DNA of 7,399 nt from Rhodospirillaceae bacterium (GCA_003488105.1 DNMS01000039.1:4015-11413), one strand, 5' to 3'. Shown: positions 1-6,668, counted from the first letter of the stretch. Translations and numbers: made by a program. Notes: generated by a model from the sequence alone, not told the origin.

Positions 1-407
1 AGCGGCACCGGCACCCACCACACCATCCCCTGGTCCAGGGCCGGCGGCGAGCGGCGGTTGAGGACACGGTAGAGATAGCTTCTGGAAACGGCGGAAAACC
101 GAGCGTGAAAATCCGCGTCGACGGGCGCGGCCGCGACAACGCTGATCGCATGGGCCTTGAGATGAAAGTTGAGTGCGTTGCGCACCGTATCGGCGGGCCA
201 GTCCTTTTCCAGGTCGACATGGCCAACCTGGCCCAAGGCATGGACGCCCGCGTCCGTGCGCCCGGCAGCGAAGACCTGGGCCCGTTCGCCGGTGAAGGCG
301 TAAACAGCGTCCTCTACGGCTTCCTGTACGCCCAGGCCGTTGTCCTGGCGCTGCCAGCCGACGAAACCGCGTCCGTCGTATTCAATTTTCAGCCGATACC
401 GCGCCAT
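1..407 (-). CDS. truA: tRNA pseudouridine(38-40) synthase TruA, 5' part
   Basis: Reading the minus strand from the ATG at 407-405 gives 135 codons that run off the left edge, so only the N-terminal half of a protein normally of about 245-270 residues is present. The start MARYRLKIEYDGRGFVGWQ is typical of TruA. The catalytic loop GRTDAGVHA lies at about residues 49-57, with the nucleophilic aspartate at residue 52 (Asp60 in the E. coli enzyme). The family block DFHARFSAVSRSYLYRV (residues 99-115) follows. The enzyme isomerises uridines 38, 39 and 40 in the anticodon arm of many tRNAs, in the cytoplasm. The visible part shows no frameshift. The gene is divergent from the rest of the window and shares a 140-bp intergenic region with it. 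The + strand reading frame lying over it is its antisense shadow. Confidence 0.95.
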   Translation of the reverse strand, partial: MARYRLKIEYDGRGFVGWQRQDNGLGVQEAVEDAVYAFTGERAQVFAAGRTDAGVHALGQVGHVDLEKDWPADTVRNALNFHLKAHAISVVAAAPVDADFHARFSAVSRSYLYRVLNRRSPPALDQGMVWWVPVP

Positions 408-443
408 GATTCCCGCCCCGCCCCGCCGAACCGGCAGCGGCTA

Positions 444-474
444 TTGGCTCCACCGGACGAAATGATGCTATAAA
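444..474 (+). promoter_or_regulatory. Possible sigma70-type promoter for the paralogue-cyd gene cluster
   Basis: A TTGGCT (444-449) and a TATAAA (469-474) are separated by 19 nt, which is longer than the ideal 17. They lie in the AT-rich spacer between truA and the first + strand gene. The predicted start near 481 would fall on a palindrome. This is a candidate by eye only. A second possibility is TTGTTT (477-482) with GACAAT (501-506) at an 18-nt spacing. On the minus strand a TTGACT (515-510) could serve truA, but it has no good -10 box. Confidence 0.3.
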
Positions 475-480
475 AGTTGT

Positions 481-498
481 TTAAAATAGGTATTTTAA
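481..498. promoter_or_regulatory. Perfect inverted repeat, candidate operator
   Basis: The sequence TTAAAATA-GG-TATTTTAA is a perfect 8-bp inverted repeat around a 2-bp centre. It sits in the divergent truA/unknown-gene region, 7 nt downstream of a possible TATAAA -10 box. It is flanked by TTGT (477-480) and ACAA (502-505), which also complement each other but with unequal spacing. Position and symmetry fit a binding site for a dimeric transcription factor near the transcription start. It does not clearly match a consensus I know (FNR, Fur, Irr and PerR boxes were compared from memory), so no regulator is named. AT-rich palindromes can also arise by chance. Confidence 0.4.
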
Positions 499-547
499 CA
501 GACAATAGAAGTCAAAGACCGAACTGGTCGAACCTGGGCGAACATTC

Positions 548-1645
548 ATGACTGACGCCGCGACAGATCAAAACGTTCCCGATCCCGCCGAGCCGACGGG
601 CGTGCCCTCGACGCAACGTGACGAGGACCGCGACGCGCTGCACATTCTGCCGTTGTCCATCCTGCCGTTCCAGACGCCGTCGCTTCACCGTGCGCGCCTG
701 ATCAAGAACGCGCGCCTCAACAGCGTGGTCGAACTGTTCCAGGGCCAGGGTATCGGGTCCGGTCAGATGGACGTCGAGGAACTGGCCAAGGATTACGGCT
801 GGTCGGGCAAGGGCCGCAAGCGCCATCCGGATTTAGTGATGCTGCGCAAACTCGCTCCCCTGCCCAGCTACGACGTCTATTCGTTGCGCATGCTGTTTCG
901 TCAGGAAGGGATTGAGGTCAACGCGATCGAGGATCTGAGGCTGTCGGACAGCAAGGTCACCGAACTGACATCCTATATGACCCAGTTCACGCGCCCGCTA
1001 ATTCAGGAAATCTACGGCAAGGACGACCTGAACATTCAGACCTTCGACGACATGGTCAAACTGTTCGAAAGTCCGGACGTGGAAATGGTGCGCAAGAAGC
1101 TGGACCAAATGGCACAGAAATTGCGCATCAAGGTTCGTGACGTACCAAAATTTCTGGAGGATTACGGCGACGTGTTTCTGTCGCTGTCCTATTTCCGCCA
1201 GTGCCTGGACGCGTTGGAACCAATTATCGACGAGTTTATGGCCTCCATGGACGATATCCGCGACAACTTCCAGCTTAAGACCAACGTCAACATGATGAAC
1301 ACCTGCGACCAGATCGAAGGTGCGATCAACGAGTTGATGGCCGCGATCTCGGGCCGTTTCGAAACGTTCGATCGCTATACCAACGGCATGTGGGATGATC
1401 TGACCGCTGACCGCTTCAAGACGGTCAAGAAGTTCGTCGAGGAATACCACACCACCATCGGCGGTTGTTTGTGCGCTTTGACGGTCAAAATGAACGCCTT
1501 CGCCGTGCGCTTTCCGTCGCCCACCGTGGGCGGCCCCATCAAGCGCGGCGAATTCATCATGTCCGAGATGAAACAAGGGATCGAGAAGGTTCGCGAAATT
1601 CAAGCCAACGCGCCCAAGGTCGAAACCGTCGAGTGGGCCAAGTAG
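548..1645 (+). CDS. Conserved-looking protein of unknown function, paralogue A
   Basis: A 365-residue protein that I cannot place in a named family. It has no signal peptide and no membrane segment, so it is presumably cytosolic. It looks mostly helical, with charged amphipathic stretches. A low-complexity N-terminus (residues 1-25, rich in Asp, Pro and Thr) precedes the part shared with the next gene. Blocks conserved between the two are DEDRD (25-29), RARLIKNAR (48-56), LPSYDVYSLR (105-114), PKFLEDY (200-206), INELMAAISGRFE (260-272) and YHTTIGG (300-306) followed by LCAL. The Cys in LCAL (309) is kept in both. The N-terminal half and the C-terminal helices are conserved about equally, which argues for one folded unit. 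The ATG start has only a weak upstream GGGCGA. A GTG at 602 is an alternative that would drop the unshared tail. The gene is probably first in an operon with its paralogue and cydAB. Confidence 0.85.
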   Translation: MTDAATDQNVPDPAEPTGVPSTQRDEDRDALHILPLSILPFQTPSLHRARLIKNARLNSVVELFQGQGIGSGQMDVEELAKDYGWSGKGRKRHPDLVMLRKLAPLPSYDVYSLRMLFRQEGIEVNAIEDLRLSDSKVTELTSYMTQFTRPLIQEIYGKDDLNIQTFDDMVKLFESPDVEMVRKKLDQMAQKLRIKVRDVPKFLEDYGDVFLSLSYFRQCLDALEPIIDEFMASMDDIRDNFQLKTNVNMMNTCDQIEGAINELMAAISGRFETFDRYTNGMWDDLTADRFKTVKKFVEEYHTTIGGCLCALTVKMNAFAVRFPSPTVGGPIKRGEFIMSEMKQGIEKVREIQANAPKVETVEWAK

Positions 1646-1666
1646 GCGTCCGGTGAGGATCAGGCA

Positions 1667-2734
1667 TTGAGCCAGGATAAAAAATTTACCTTCGGCGATC
1701 TCAATCTCGAACAGGATATCGACGACGAAGACCGGGATTCGCTGCATACCCTGCCCTTGATCATGATGCCGATCAAGACGGCCCCCTTGCGCCGTGCCAG
1801 GCTGATCAAGAACGCGCGCTTCGAAAGCATGGTGGAAATTTTCTCGGACAAGGACACCGGCTCGGGCCAAGTGGATATCGACGGCCTGCCAGCGGAATTC
1901 GGCTGGGCCGACGGTTTTCGCAATCCAGACATGATCCTGATGAAAAAGCTGGGCGACCTGCCCAGCTACGACGTCTATTCGCTGCGCATCTCGCTGCGCG
2001 ACCTGGGTATCGAGGTCAACAACGTCGAGTACCTCAAGCTGTCGGAAAGCAAGACGGCCGAGTTGAACGAATACATGCGTGAATTCACGGGCCCCCTGAT
2101 CTCGCAGATCTACGGCGGGGACGACCTCGACGTGAAAAGTTTCCAGGACGTGGTCAAGCTGTTCCGCTCGCCGGATAAGAAGAAGGCGCTCGAGAAGCTG
2201 CGGTTGATGGCGCAGAAGCTGAACATCAAGATCGAGGACCTGCCCAAGTTTCTTGAGGATTACGCCGACATCTTCATGTCGCTCAGCTACTACAAACAGA
2301 TTCTGGACGATATCGAACCGACGCTTACCGAATTTCTCGATACCATGGATCTCTTGCGCGAAAACTTCGCCATGAAGAACAACGCATCGCTGATGCAGAC
2401 CATGGACATGATGACGACCACCATCAACGAACTGATGGCTGCCATCAGTGGCCGGTTCGAAAACTTCGACCGCGGCACCAAGCACATGTGGGACAACATC
2501 TCGGCTGAACGATTCCGCCGGGTCGAAGCGGTGATCCGCGGCTATCACACCACCATCGGCGGGGTGCTTTGCGCGCTGTCGGTGAAGATGGATGCCTGGT
2601 CCAACCTGTTCCCCAACATGGAGGTCGGCGGCCCCGGCCGGCGCGCCGATTTCATCATGACGGAAATGAAGCAAGGCATGGACCGCATCCAGACGATCGA
2701 GGATTCGGCACCCATGCTGGCGGCGCTGGAATAG
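1667..2734 (+). CDS. Conserved-looking protein of unknown function, paralogue B
   Basis: A 355-residue protein, collinear with the preceding gene product over nearly its whole length; about half of the positions look identical by eye, with few gaps. It starts at TTG (1667), preceded by a GAGGA at 1655-1659. The gene is in the same frame as its neighbour, separated by that gene's TAG and seven sense codons, so no upstream in-frame ATG exists. It has no signal peptide or transmembrane helix. Shared blocks include RARLIKNAR (43-51), LPSYDVYSLR (98-107), PKFLEDYADIFMSLSY (193-208), INELMAAISGRFE (253-265) and YHTTIGG (293-299). Residues 61-74 (DKDTGSGQVDIDGL) resemble a calcium-binding EF-hand loop with one extra residue; paralogue A lacks the acidic residues there. 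Function is unknown. The gene ends 34 nt before cydA with no terminator between, so a role connected with the bd oxidase is possible but unproven. Confidence 0.85.
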   Translation: MSQDKKFTFGDLNLEQDIDDEDRDSLHTLPLIMMPIKTAPLRRARLIKNARFESMVEIFSDKDTGSGQVDIDGLPAEFGWADGFRNPDMILMKKLGDLPSYDVYSLRISLRDLGIEVNNVEYLKLSESKTAELNEYMREFTGPLISQIYGGDDLDVKSFQDVVKLFRSPDKKKALEKLRLMAQKLNIKIEDLPKFLEDYADIFMSLSYYKQILDDIEPTLTEFLDTMDLLRENFAMKNNASLMQTMDMMTTTINELMAAISGRFENFDRGTKHMWDNISAERFRRVEAVIRGYHTTIGGVLCALSVKMDAWSNLFPNMEVGGPGRRADFIMTEMKQGMDRIQTIEDSAPMLAALE

Positions 2735-2768
2735 AAGGCGAAAAGCGCAACGACGAAAGGATGCGGGT

Positions 2769-4199
2769 ATGCCTGATCTTACCGACCCTCTGATCCTCGC
2801 CCGCATTCAGTTCGCCTTTACCGTCTCCGCGCATATCGTCTTTCCGGCGTTCTCCATCGGGTTGGCCAGTTTCCTCGCCGTGCTGGAGGGATTGTGGCTG
2901 TGGACCCGCGATGACAGCTACCTCAAGGTTTTCAAGTACTGGAAGGTGATCTTCGCCGTAACCTTCGGCATGGGCGTCGTATCGGGCATCGTCATGAGCT
3001 ACCAGTTCGGCACCAACTGGAGCGTCTTTTCCGATAAGACCGGCCCGGTTCTGGGGCCCCTGATGGGCTACGAAGTGATGTCGGCGTTCTTTCTCGAAGC
3101 CGGCTTCCTCGGCGTCATGCTGTTCGGCATGGAACGGGTGGGCCGCCGGCTACATTTCTTCGCGACCCTGATGGTCGCCGTCGGCACCCTGTTTTCCGCG
3201 TTCTGGATTCTGTCCGTGAACTCCTGGATGCAGACGCCCCAGGGATATGCCATCAACGACGTCGGTCAATTTATTCCCGCCGACTGGTGGGCGGTGGTGT
3301 TCAATCCGTCCTTCCCCTACCGCCTGGTCCACATGGTGCTGGCCGCCTATCTGACCACAGCCTTCGTGGTCGGCGGCGTCGGTGCCTGGCATCTGCTGCG
3401 CAACGCCCAAGACCGGGGGGCCAGGATCATGTTCTCCATGGCCATGTGGATGGCCCTGATCGTCGCCCCCCTGCAGGTCGTCGCGGGCGACTTCCACGGC
3501 CTCAACACCCTGAAGCATCAGCCGGCCAAGATCGCCGCCATGGAAGGCCATTACGAAACCCGCAAGGGCGCGCCCCTGATCCTGTTCGGCCTGCCCGACG
3601 ATGATGCCGAGGTGACGCGCTTCGCGGTCGAGATTCCCAAACTCGGCTCCCTGATCCTGACCCACGACTGGGACGGCGAAATCAAGGGCCTGAAGGACTG
3701 GCCCAAGGAGGACCGCCCGCCCGCCGCGATCATTTTCTGGAGTTTCCGGATCATGGTCGCCATCGGCATGGCGATGGCCGCCATCGGGTTGTGGAGTGGA
3801 TTGATGCGCCTGCGCGGCCGGATGTACGATGCCCGTCTGCTGCAATGGTGCGCCGTGGCCATGGCGCCCTCGGGCTTCGTTGCCGTCGTCGCCGGATGGA
3901 TCACCACCGAAGTCGGCCGCCAGCCCTGGACCGTCTACGGCCTGTTGCGCACGGCAGATTCCGTCTCGCCCATCGGCGCCGCCGCCGTCGGGGCCTCTCT
4001 GGTCGCCTTCATCATCGTCTATTTCGCCGTATTCGGGGCCGGGGTGTTCTACATCCTGCGCCTGATGTCGAAGACGCCCGACGCCGGCATCGACGAGGAC
4101 ATCGGCCCGACCCGCGCCGCCGGCATCACGCCCGCCGCCGCCGTACGCGCGGCCCGCGACCTGCTGCGCAAGGCGAAGACACAGGGACAGGGGGACTAG
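2769..4199 (+). CDS. cydA: Cytochrome bd quinol oxidase subunit I (CIO-type)
   Basis: The 476-residue haem-bearing subunit of cytochrome bd oxidase, an inner-membrane enzyme that oxidises quinol and reduces O2 to water. Expected ligands and functional residues are present (E. coli equivalents in brackets): His22 (H19), Glu102 (E99), Glu110 (E107), His188 (H186), Met329 in FWSFRIM (M393), Arg327 (R391), and Glu381 and Arg384 in the EVGRQPW block (E445, R448). The quinol-site motif QPAKIAAMEGHYE (251-263) supplies Lys254 and Glu259. The stretch from there to the next helix is short, so this is the short-Q-loop class. The sequence GRQPWTVYGLLRTADSVSP is typical of cyanide-insensitive oxidases (CioA). 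About nine membrane helices are expected. The ATG follows GAAAGGA by 7 nt. Four bases separate its stop from cydB. Confidence 0.97.
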   Translation: MPDLTDPLILARIQFAFTVSAHIVFPAFSIGLASFLAVLEGLWLWTRDDSYLKVFKYWKVIFAVTFGMGVVSGIVMSYQFGTNWSVFSDKTGPVLGPLMGYEVMSAFFLEAGFLGVMLFGMERVGRRLHFFATLMVAVGTLFSAFWILSVNSWMQTPQGYAINDVGQFIPADWWAVVFNPSFPYRLVHMVLAAYLTTAFVVGGVGAWHLLRNAQDRGARIMFSMAMWMALIVAPLQVVAGDFHGLNTLKHQPAKIAAMEGHYETRKGAPLILFGLPDDDAEVTRFAVEIPKLGSLILTHDWDGEIKGLKDWPKEDRPPAAIIFWSFRIMVAIGMAMAAIGLWSGLMRLRGRMYDARLLQWCAVAMAPSGFVAVVAGWITTEVGRQPWTVYGLLRTADSVSPIGAAAVGASLVAFIIVYFAVFGAGVFYILRLMSKTPDAGIDEDIGPTRAAGITPAAAVRAARDLLRKAKTQGQGD

Positions 4200-4203
4200 G
4201 GCC

Positions 4204-5208
4204 ATGGAACTCGACCTTGCCTTCATCTGGGCCGGGCTGATTGCCTTTGCGATCCTGGCCTATGTCGTGCTCGACGGCTTCGATCTTGGCGTCGGCATCC
4301 TGTTCCCCTTCCTGCGCACGGAACAAGACCGCGATACGGCGATGAATTCCGTGGCCCCGGTGTGGGACGGTAATGAAACCTGGCTTGTGTTGGGCGGGGG
4401 CGGGTTGTTCGCCGTGTTTCCGCTGGCCTATGCGACGATCCTGCCGGCTCTGTATGCGCCCCTGACCGCCATGCTGATCGGCCTGATCTTCCGCGGCGTA
4501 TCCTTTGAATTCCGATGGCGCACGACGCGCGGCAAGTTCCTGTGGGATTGGGGCTTCACCGGCGGATCGCTGCTTGCCACCTTCGCCCAGGGCATCACGC
4601 TGGGCGCCCTGGTTCAGGGCATCCATGTCGTCGACCGGGCCTATGCGGGCGGCTGGTGGGACTGGTTGACGCCGTTCAGCATCGTCACGGGATTGGCCCT
4701 GGTGGCGGGTTACATGCTGCTCGGTGCGACCTGGCTGGTCATGAAGACCGAGGGCGACCTGCGCGCCCGCGCCCGCGACATCGCCGAGCGCGCCGCCATC
4801 GTGACCCTGCTGCTGATCGGCGGCGTCAGCCTGGCGACGCCCTATCTCAACCCGGTCTATCTCGAACGCTGGTTCACCGGCCCGACGGCGGCGTTCAGCC
4901 TGATCGTGCCGTCGCTTGTCGTGGTCTGCGTCTGGCGGATATTCCTGGGCCTGCGCGACGGCAACGACGCACAACCGTTCCTGGCCGCCCTCGGCCTGTT
5001 CGTGCTGTGTTATATCGGCATCGGCATCAGCTTCTATCCCTACATGGTGCCGCCCGGCATCACCATCTGGGACGCGGCGGCGCCCGACGAAAGCCTTGGC
5101 TTCCTGCTGGTGGGGGCGGCCGTGCTGCTGCCCGTGATCCTGGGTTATACGGCCTATGCCTATTGGGTGTTCCGCGGCAAGGTCGACCCGTCGGAGGGAT
5201 ATCACTGA
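4204..5208 (+). CDS. cydB: Cytochrome bd quinol oxidase subunit II (CIO-type)
   Basis: The 334-residue partner of CydA in the cytoplasmic membrane. Its length is close to CioB proteins. It is strongly hydrophobic with about eight predicted helices. Family hallmarks are LDGFDLGVG (23-31) near the first helix and VWDGNETWLVLGGG (53-66), whose Asp55 corresponds to the conserved acidic residue of the proton channel. FRGVSFEFRWR (about 96-106) is also characteristic. In this family subunit II pairs pseudo-symmetrically with subunit I and supports haem insertion and proton delivery. An AGGGGGA (4189-4195) lies 8 nt before the ATG, inside the end of cydA, indicating translational coupling. Its TGA stop overlaps the apparent CTG start of the small accessory subunit gene. 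Confidence 0.97.
   Translation: MELDLAFIWAGLIAFAILAYVVLDGFDLGVGILFPFLRTEQDRDTAMNSVAPVWDGNETWLVLGGGGLFAVFPLAYATILPALYAPLTAMLIGLIFRGVSFEFRWRTTRGKFLWDWGFTGGSLLATFAQGITLGALVQGIHVVDRAYAGGWWDWLTPFSIVTGLALVAGYMLLGATWLVMKTEGDLRARARDIAERAAIVTLLLIGGVSLATPYLNPVYLERWFTGPTAAFSLIVPSLVVVCVWRIFLGLRDGNDAQPFLAALGLFVLCYIGIGISFYPYMVPPGITIWDAAAPDESLGFLLVGAAVLLPVILGYTAYAYWVFRGKVDPSEGYH
5193..5198 (+). promoter_or_regulatory. Ribosome binding site deciding the CTG start of the small subunit
   Basis: GGAGGG lies within the last codons of cydB, six bases before the CTG at 5205-5207. It is the best Shine-Dalgarno match near the start of the small reading frame. The only later standard start there, a TTG at 5229, has no such site and would remove the basic N-terminus. 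This is the main argument that initiation occurs at CTG. Confidence 0.65.
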
Positions 5209-5312
5209 AACCGACTGTCCGGCGTCTCTTGTGGTTCGCGGCTCTTTGGCTCGTCGGCGTTGCAACCGTGGGGATGATCGCCTACGTCATTAAGCTGGTT
5301 CTGCTGCCCTGA
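5205..5312 (+). CDS. Small bd oxidase accessory subunit, DUF2474-like (CydX-type role)
   Basis: A 35-residue reading frame directly behind cydB: basic N-terminus (KPTVRR), then one hydrophobic helix (about residues 8-35) starting LLWFAALWLVGVA and ending KLVLLP. Composition, W-x(4)-W spacing, and position right after a CIO-type cydB match the DUF2474 family of single-helix proteins. These are analogous to CydX, which stabilises the haems and activity of E. coli cytochrome bd-I. The frame has no ATG or GTG at its beginning. The likely start is CTG (5205-5207), overlapping the cydB stop as CTGA and preceded at normal distance by GGAGGG. Such a start is rare and would be missed by ordinary gene finders. 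A TTG at 5229 is the alternative but lacks a ribosome site. Identification as an oxidase subunit is from family resemblance and context; no symbol is assigned because it is not the classical CydX sequence. Confidence 0.8.
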   Translation: MKPTVRRLLWFAALWLVGVATVGMIAYVIKLVLLP

Positions 5313-5350
5313 CGGACCGCCCCGCCCACCGATCCTCTTAAGGCCCCTCC

Positions 5351-6373
5351 ATGCTCAAGCTTTCCGTCCTCGACCAATCCACCGCCGCCCAGGATCAGGC
5401 CCCCGATCAGGCGATCCGCGACACCATCGCCCTTGCCAAGCACTGCGAGGACCTGGGCTATGCCCGGTTCTGGGTGTCGGAACATCACGACCATCCGTCG
5501 ATCGTCGGCACGGCGCCGGAAATCGTCATGGCCGCCGTCGCCCAGTCGACGGACCGCATCCGCATCGGGTCGGCCGGGGTCATGCTGCCCCATTACGCGC
5601 CGCTCAAGGTCGCCGAACAGTTCCGCGTGCTGGAAGCCATCGCCCCCGGGCGTATCGATCTGGGCCTGGGCCGGGCCCCCGGGTCCGACGGCAAGACGGC
5701 GCTGGCGCTCAACCCCAACGCGGGCGAGGACGCCGAACATTTTCCCGCCAACGTGCGCGACCTGATGGCCTGGGTGTCGGGCACGGACCTGATCGACGGC
5801 CATCCCTTCCGCGGCGTCGAGGCCCATCCCATGTTCCCCGGATCGCCGGAAATCTGGATGCTCGGCACCTCCGACTACGGCGCTCAGGTCGCGGCGCACT
5901 TCGGCATTCCCTATTGCTTCGCGCATTTCATCACCGACGGCCATGGGGTGGAGCGCGCGTTCGACATCTACCGCGAACGCTATCAGCCGTCGGAACGCCA
6001 TCCCGAACCCCAGGCCAGCGTCTGCATTTGGGCGCTCGCGGCCGAGACGGAAACCGAGGCCGAACGCCTGTTCACGTCGCGCGCCCATGCCCGGCTGATG
6101 CGCGAAACCGGCCGGCGCGGGCCCATGGAATCGCCCGAGACGCTCGCCGGATACGACTATTCCGGGCCGGAGAAGGCCTGGCTCGCCCAGTACAGGGAAC
6201 GGTCCATCGTCGGCACCGGCGATCAGGTATTCGCCGAACTGTCCGGGCGGGCCCAGGCCTACGGCATCGACGAGGTCGTGGTCTTGACCTGGACCTATCA
6301 TCAGGCCGACCGGCGGCGTTCCTACGCGTTGCTGGCCGAGGCGGCGCGGGGGAACACGGTAAAAAATGACTGA
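5351..6373 (+). CDS. Luciferase-like (LLM class) flavin-dependent monooxygenase
   Basis: A 340-residue protein of the bacterial luciferase-like superfamily, of the type often annotated 'luciferase family oxidoreductase, group 1' (MsnO8/YhbW-like). The first residues MLKLSVLDQS form the first barrel strand. FWVSEHH (40-46) is the hallmark block near the active site. MLPHYAPLKVAEQF (78-91) and APGRIDLGLGRAPG (98-111) follow, the latter typical of flavin (phosphate) binding in this group. The length is normal and the frame intact. Members use reduced flavin and O2 to oxidise organic substrates; the substrate cannot be read from the sequence. It begins 38 nt after the small oxidase subunit with a modest TAAGG (5339-5343) before the ATG, so it may be the last gene of the cyd operon or simply a neighbour. 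The long antisense frame over it has no recognisable features. Confidence 0.9.
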   Translation: MLKLSVLDQSTAAQDQAPDQAIRDTIALAKHCEDLGYARFWVSEHHDHPSIVGTAPEIVMAAVAQSTDRIRIGSAGVMLPHYAPLKVAEQFRVLEAIAPGRIDLGLGRAPGSDGKTALALNPNAGEDAEHFPANVRDLMAWVSGTDLIDGHPFRGVEAHPMFPGSPEIWMLGTSDYGAQVAAHFGIPYCFAHFITDGHGVERAFDIYRERYQPSERHPEPQASVCIWALAAETETEAERLFTSRAHARLMRETGRRGPMESPETLAGYDYSGPEKAWLAQYRERSIVGTGDQVFAELSGRAQAYGIDEVVVLTWTYHQADRRRSYALLAEAARGNTVKND

Positions 6374-6496
6374 AAAAGTCCGAATTATATTTCCGAACAT
6401 CAGTTATTTTTCATATCTTTATTTATTATTTCAGAACCACCCATCTGAAATGCCTGAATAATTTATCCGAACAAACGGGCGGAATATTTTAACTGT

Positions 6497-6525
6497 TTGA
6501 CTTCGCGTATCCATGCCCTTATGGT
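6497..6525 (+). promoter_or_regulatory. Probable sigma70-type promoter of the cold shock gene
   Basis: TTGACT (6497-6502) and TATGGT (6520-6525) are separated by exactly 17 nt, and AT-rich DNA upstream could act as an UP element. The expected start near 6532 gives a leader of about 145 nt. Long leaders of similar size are a known feature of cspA-type genes in E. coli, where the RNA folds differently in the cold. The match is by eye and the start site is not demonstrated. Confidence 0.5.
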
Positions 6526-6655
6526 TCCGACCCAGCGAGTTGCATTTTGTTTTCGTGATATGAAAGATCGGTCCGCCGGTCATCTTCGTGATCCCCTGAC
6601 AATGCGAGCGTTATCCCGGCTGTTCGGCGCATGAGGCGTCGTACGGCACCCATAC

Positions 6656-6668
6656 TCCTGTTAGAGGA
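6656..6668 (+). promoter_or_regulatory. Ribosome binding site of the cold shock gene within a small hairpin
   Basis: AGAGGA (6663-6668) lies 8 nt before the ATG. Its AGGA (6665-6668) can pair with TCCT at 6656-6659 across a five-base loop. A four-base-pair stem is marginal, but it would partly cover the ribosome site. Whether it forms within the full leader is unknown. Confidence 0.4.

Noticed and set aside
105..473. 122-codon + strand frame at the left end
   Set aside because: Antisense to truA, whose minus-strand product has the catalytic GRTDAGVHA motif.
998..2806. 602-codon open frame on the minus strand
   Set aside because: It lies antisense to the two + strand paralogues. The + frames show collinear protein conservation between the duplicates, ribosome sites and clean ends, while the antisense product has a His/Gln/Val-rich composition typical of GC-biased shadows.
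3150..4226. 358-codon minus-strand frame
   Set aside because: Shadow of cydA, rich in Gly, Asp, His and Gln with no recognisable domain.
4126..5265. 379-codon minus-strand frame
   Set aside because: Shadow of cydB; low-complexity Gln/Arg/Ala composition and no ribosome site of note.
4515..5312. 265-codon + frame overlapping cydB
   Set aside because: Only its last 35 codons are meaningful (the small oxidase subunit); the rest is an Arg/His-rich out-of-frame reading of cydB.
5282..6400. 372-codon minus-strand frame
   Set aside because: Shadow of the luciferase-like monooxygenase gene, whose + frame has clear family motifs.
6428..6451. Inverted repeat ATTTCAG/CTGAAAT as a terminator of the monooxygenase gene
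   Set aside because: The stem is short and AT-rich, the loop is 10 nt and no T tract follows, so termination is not supported.
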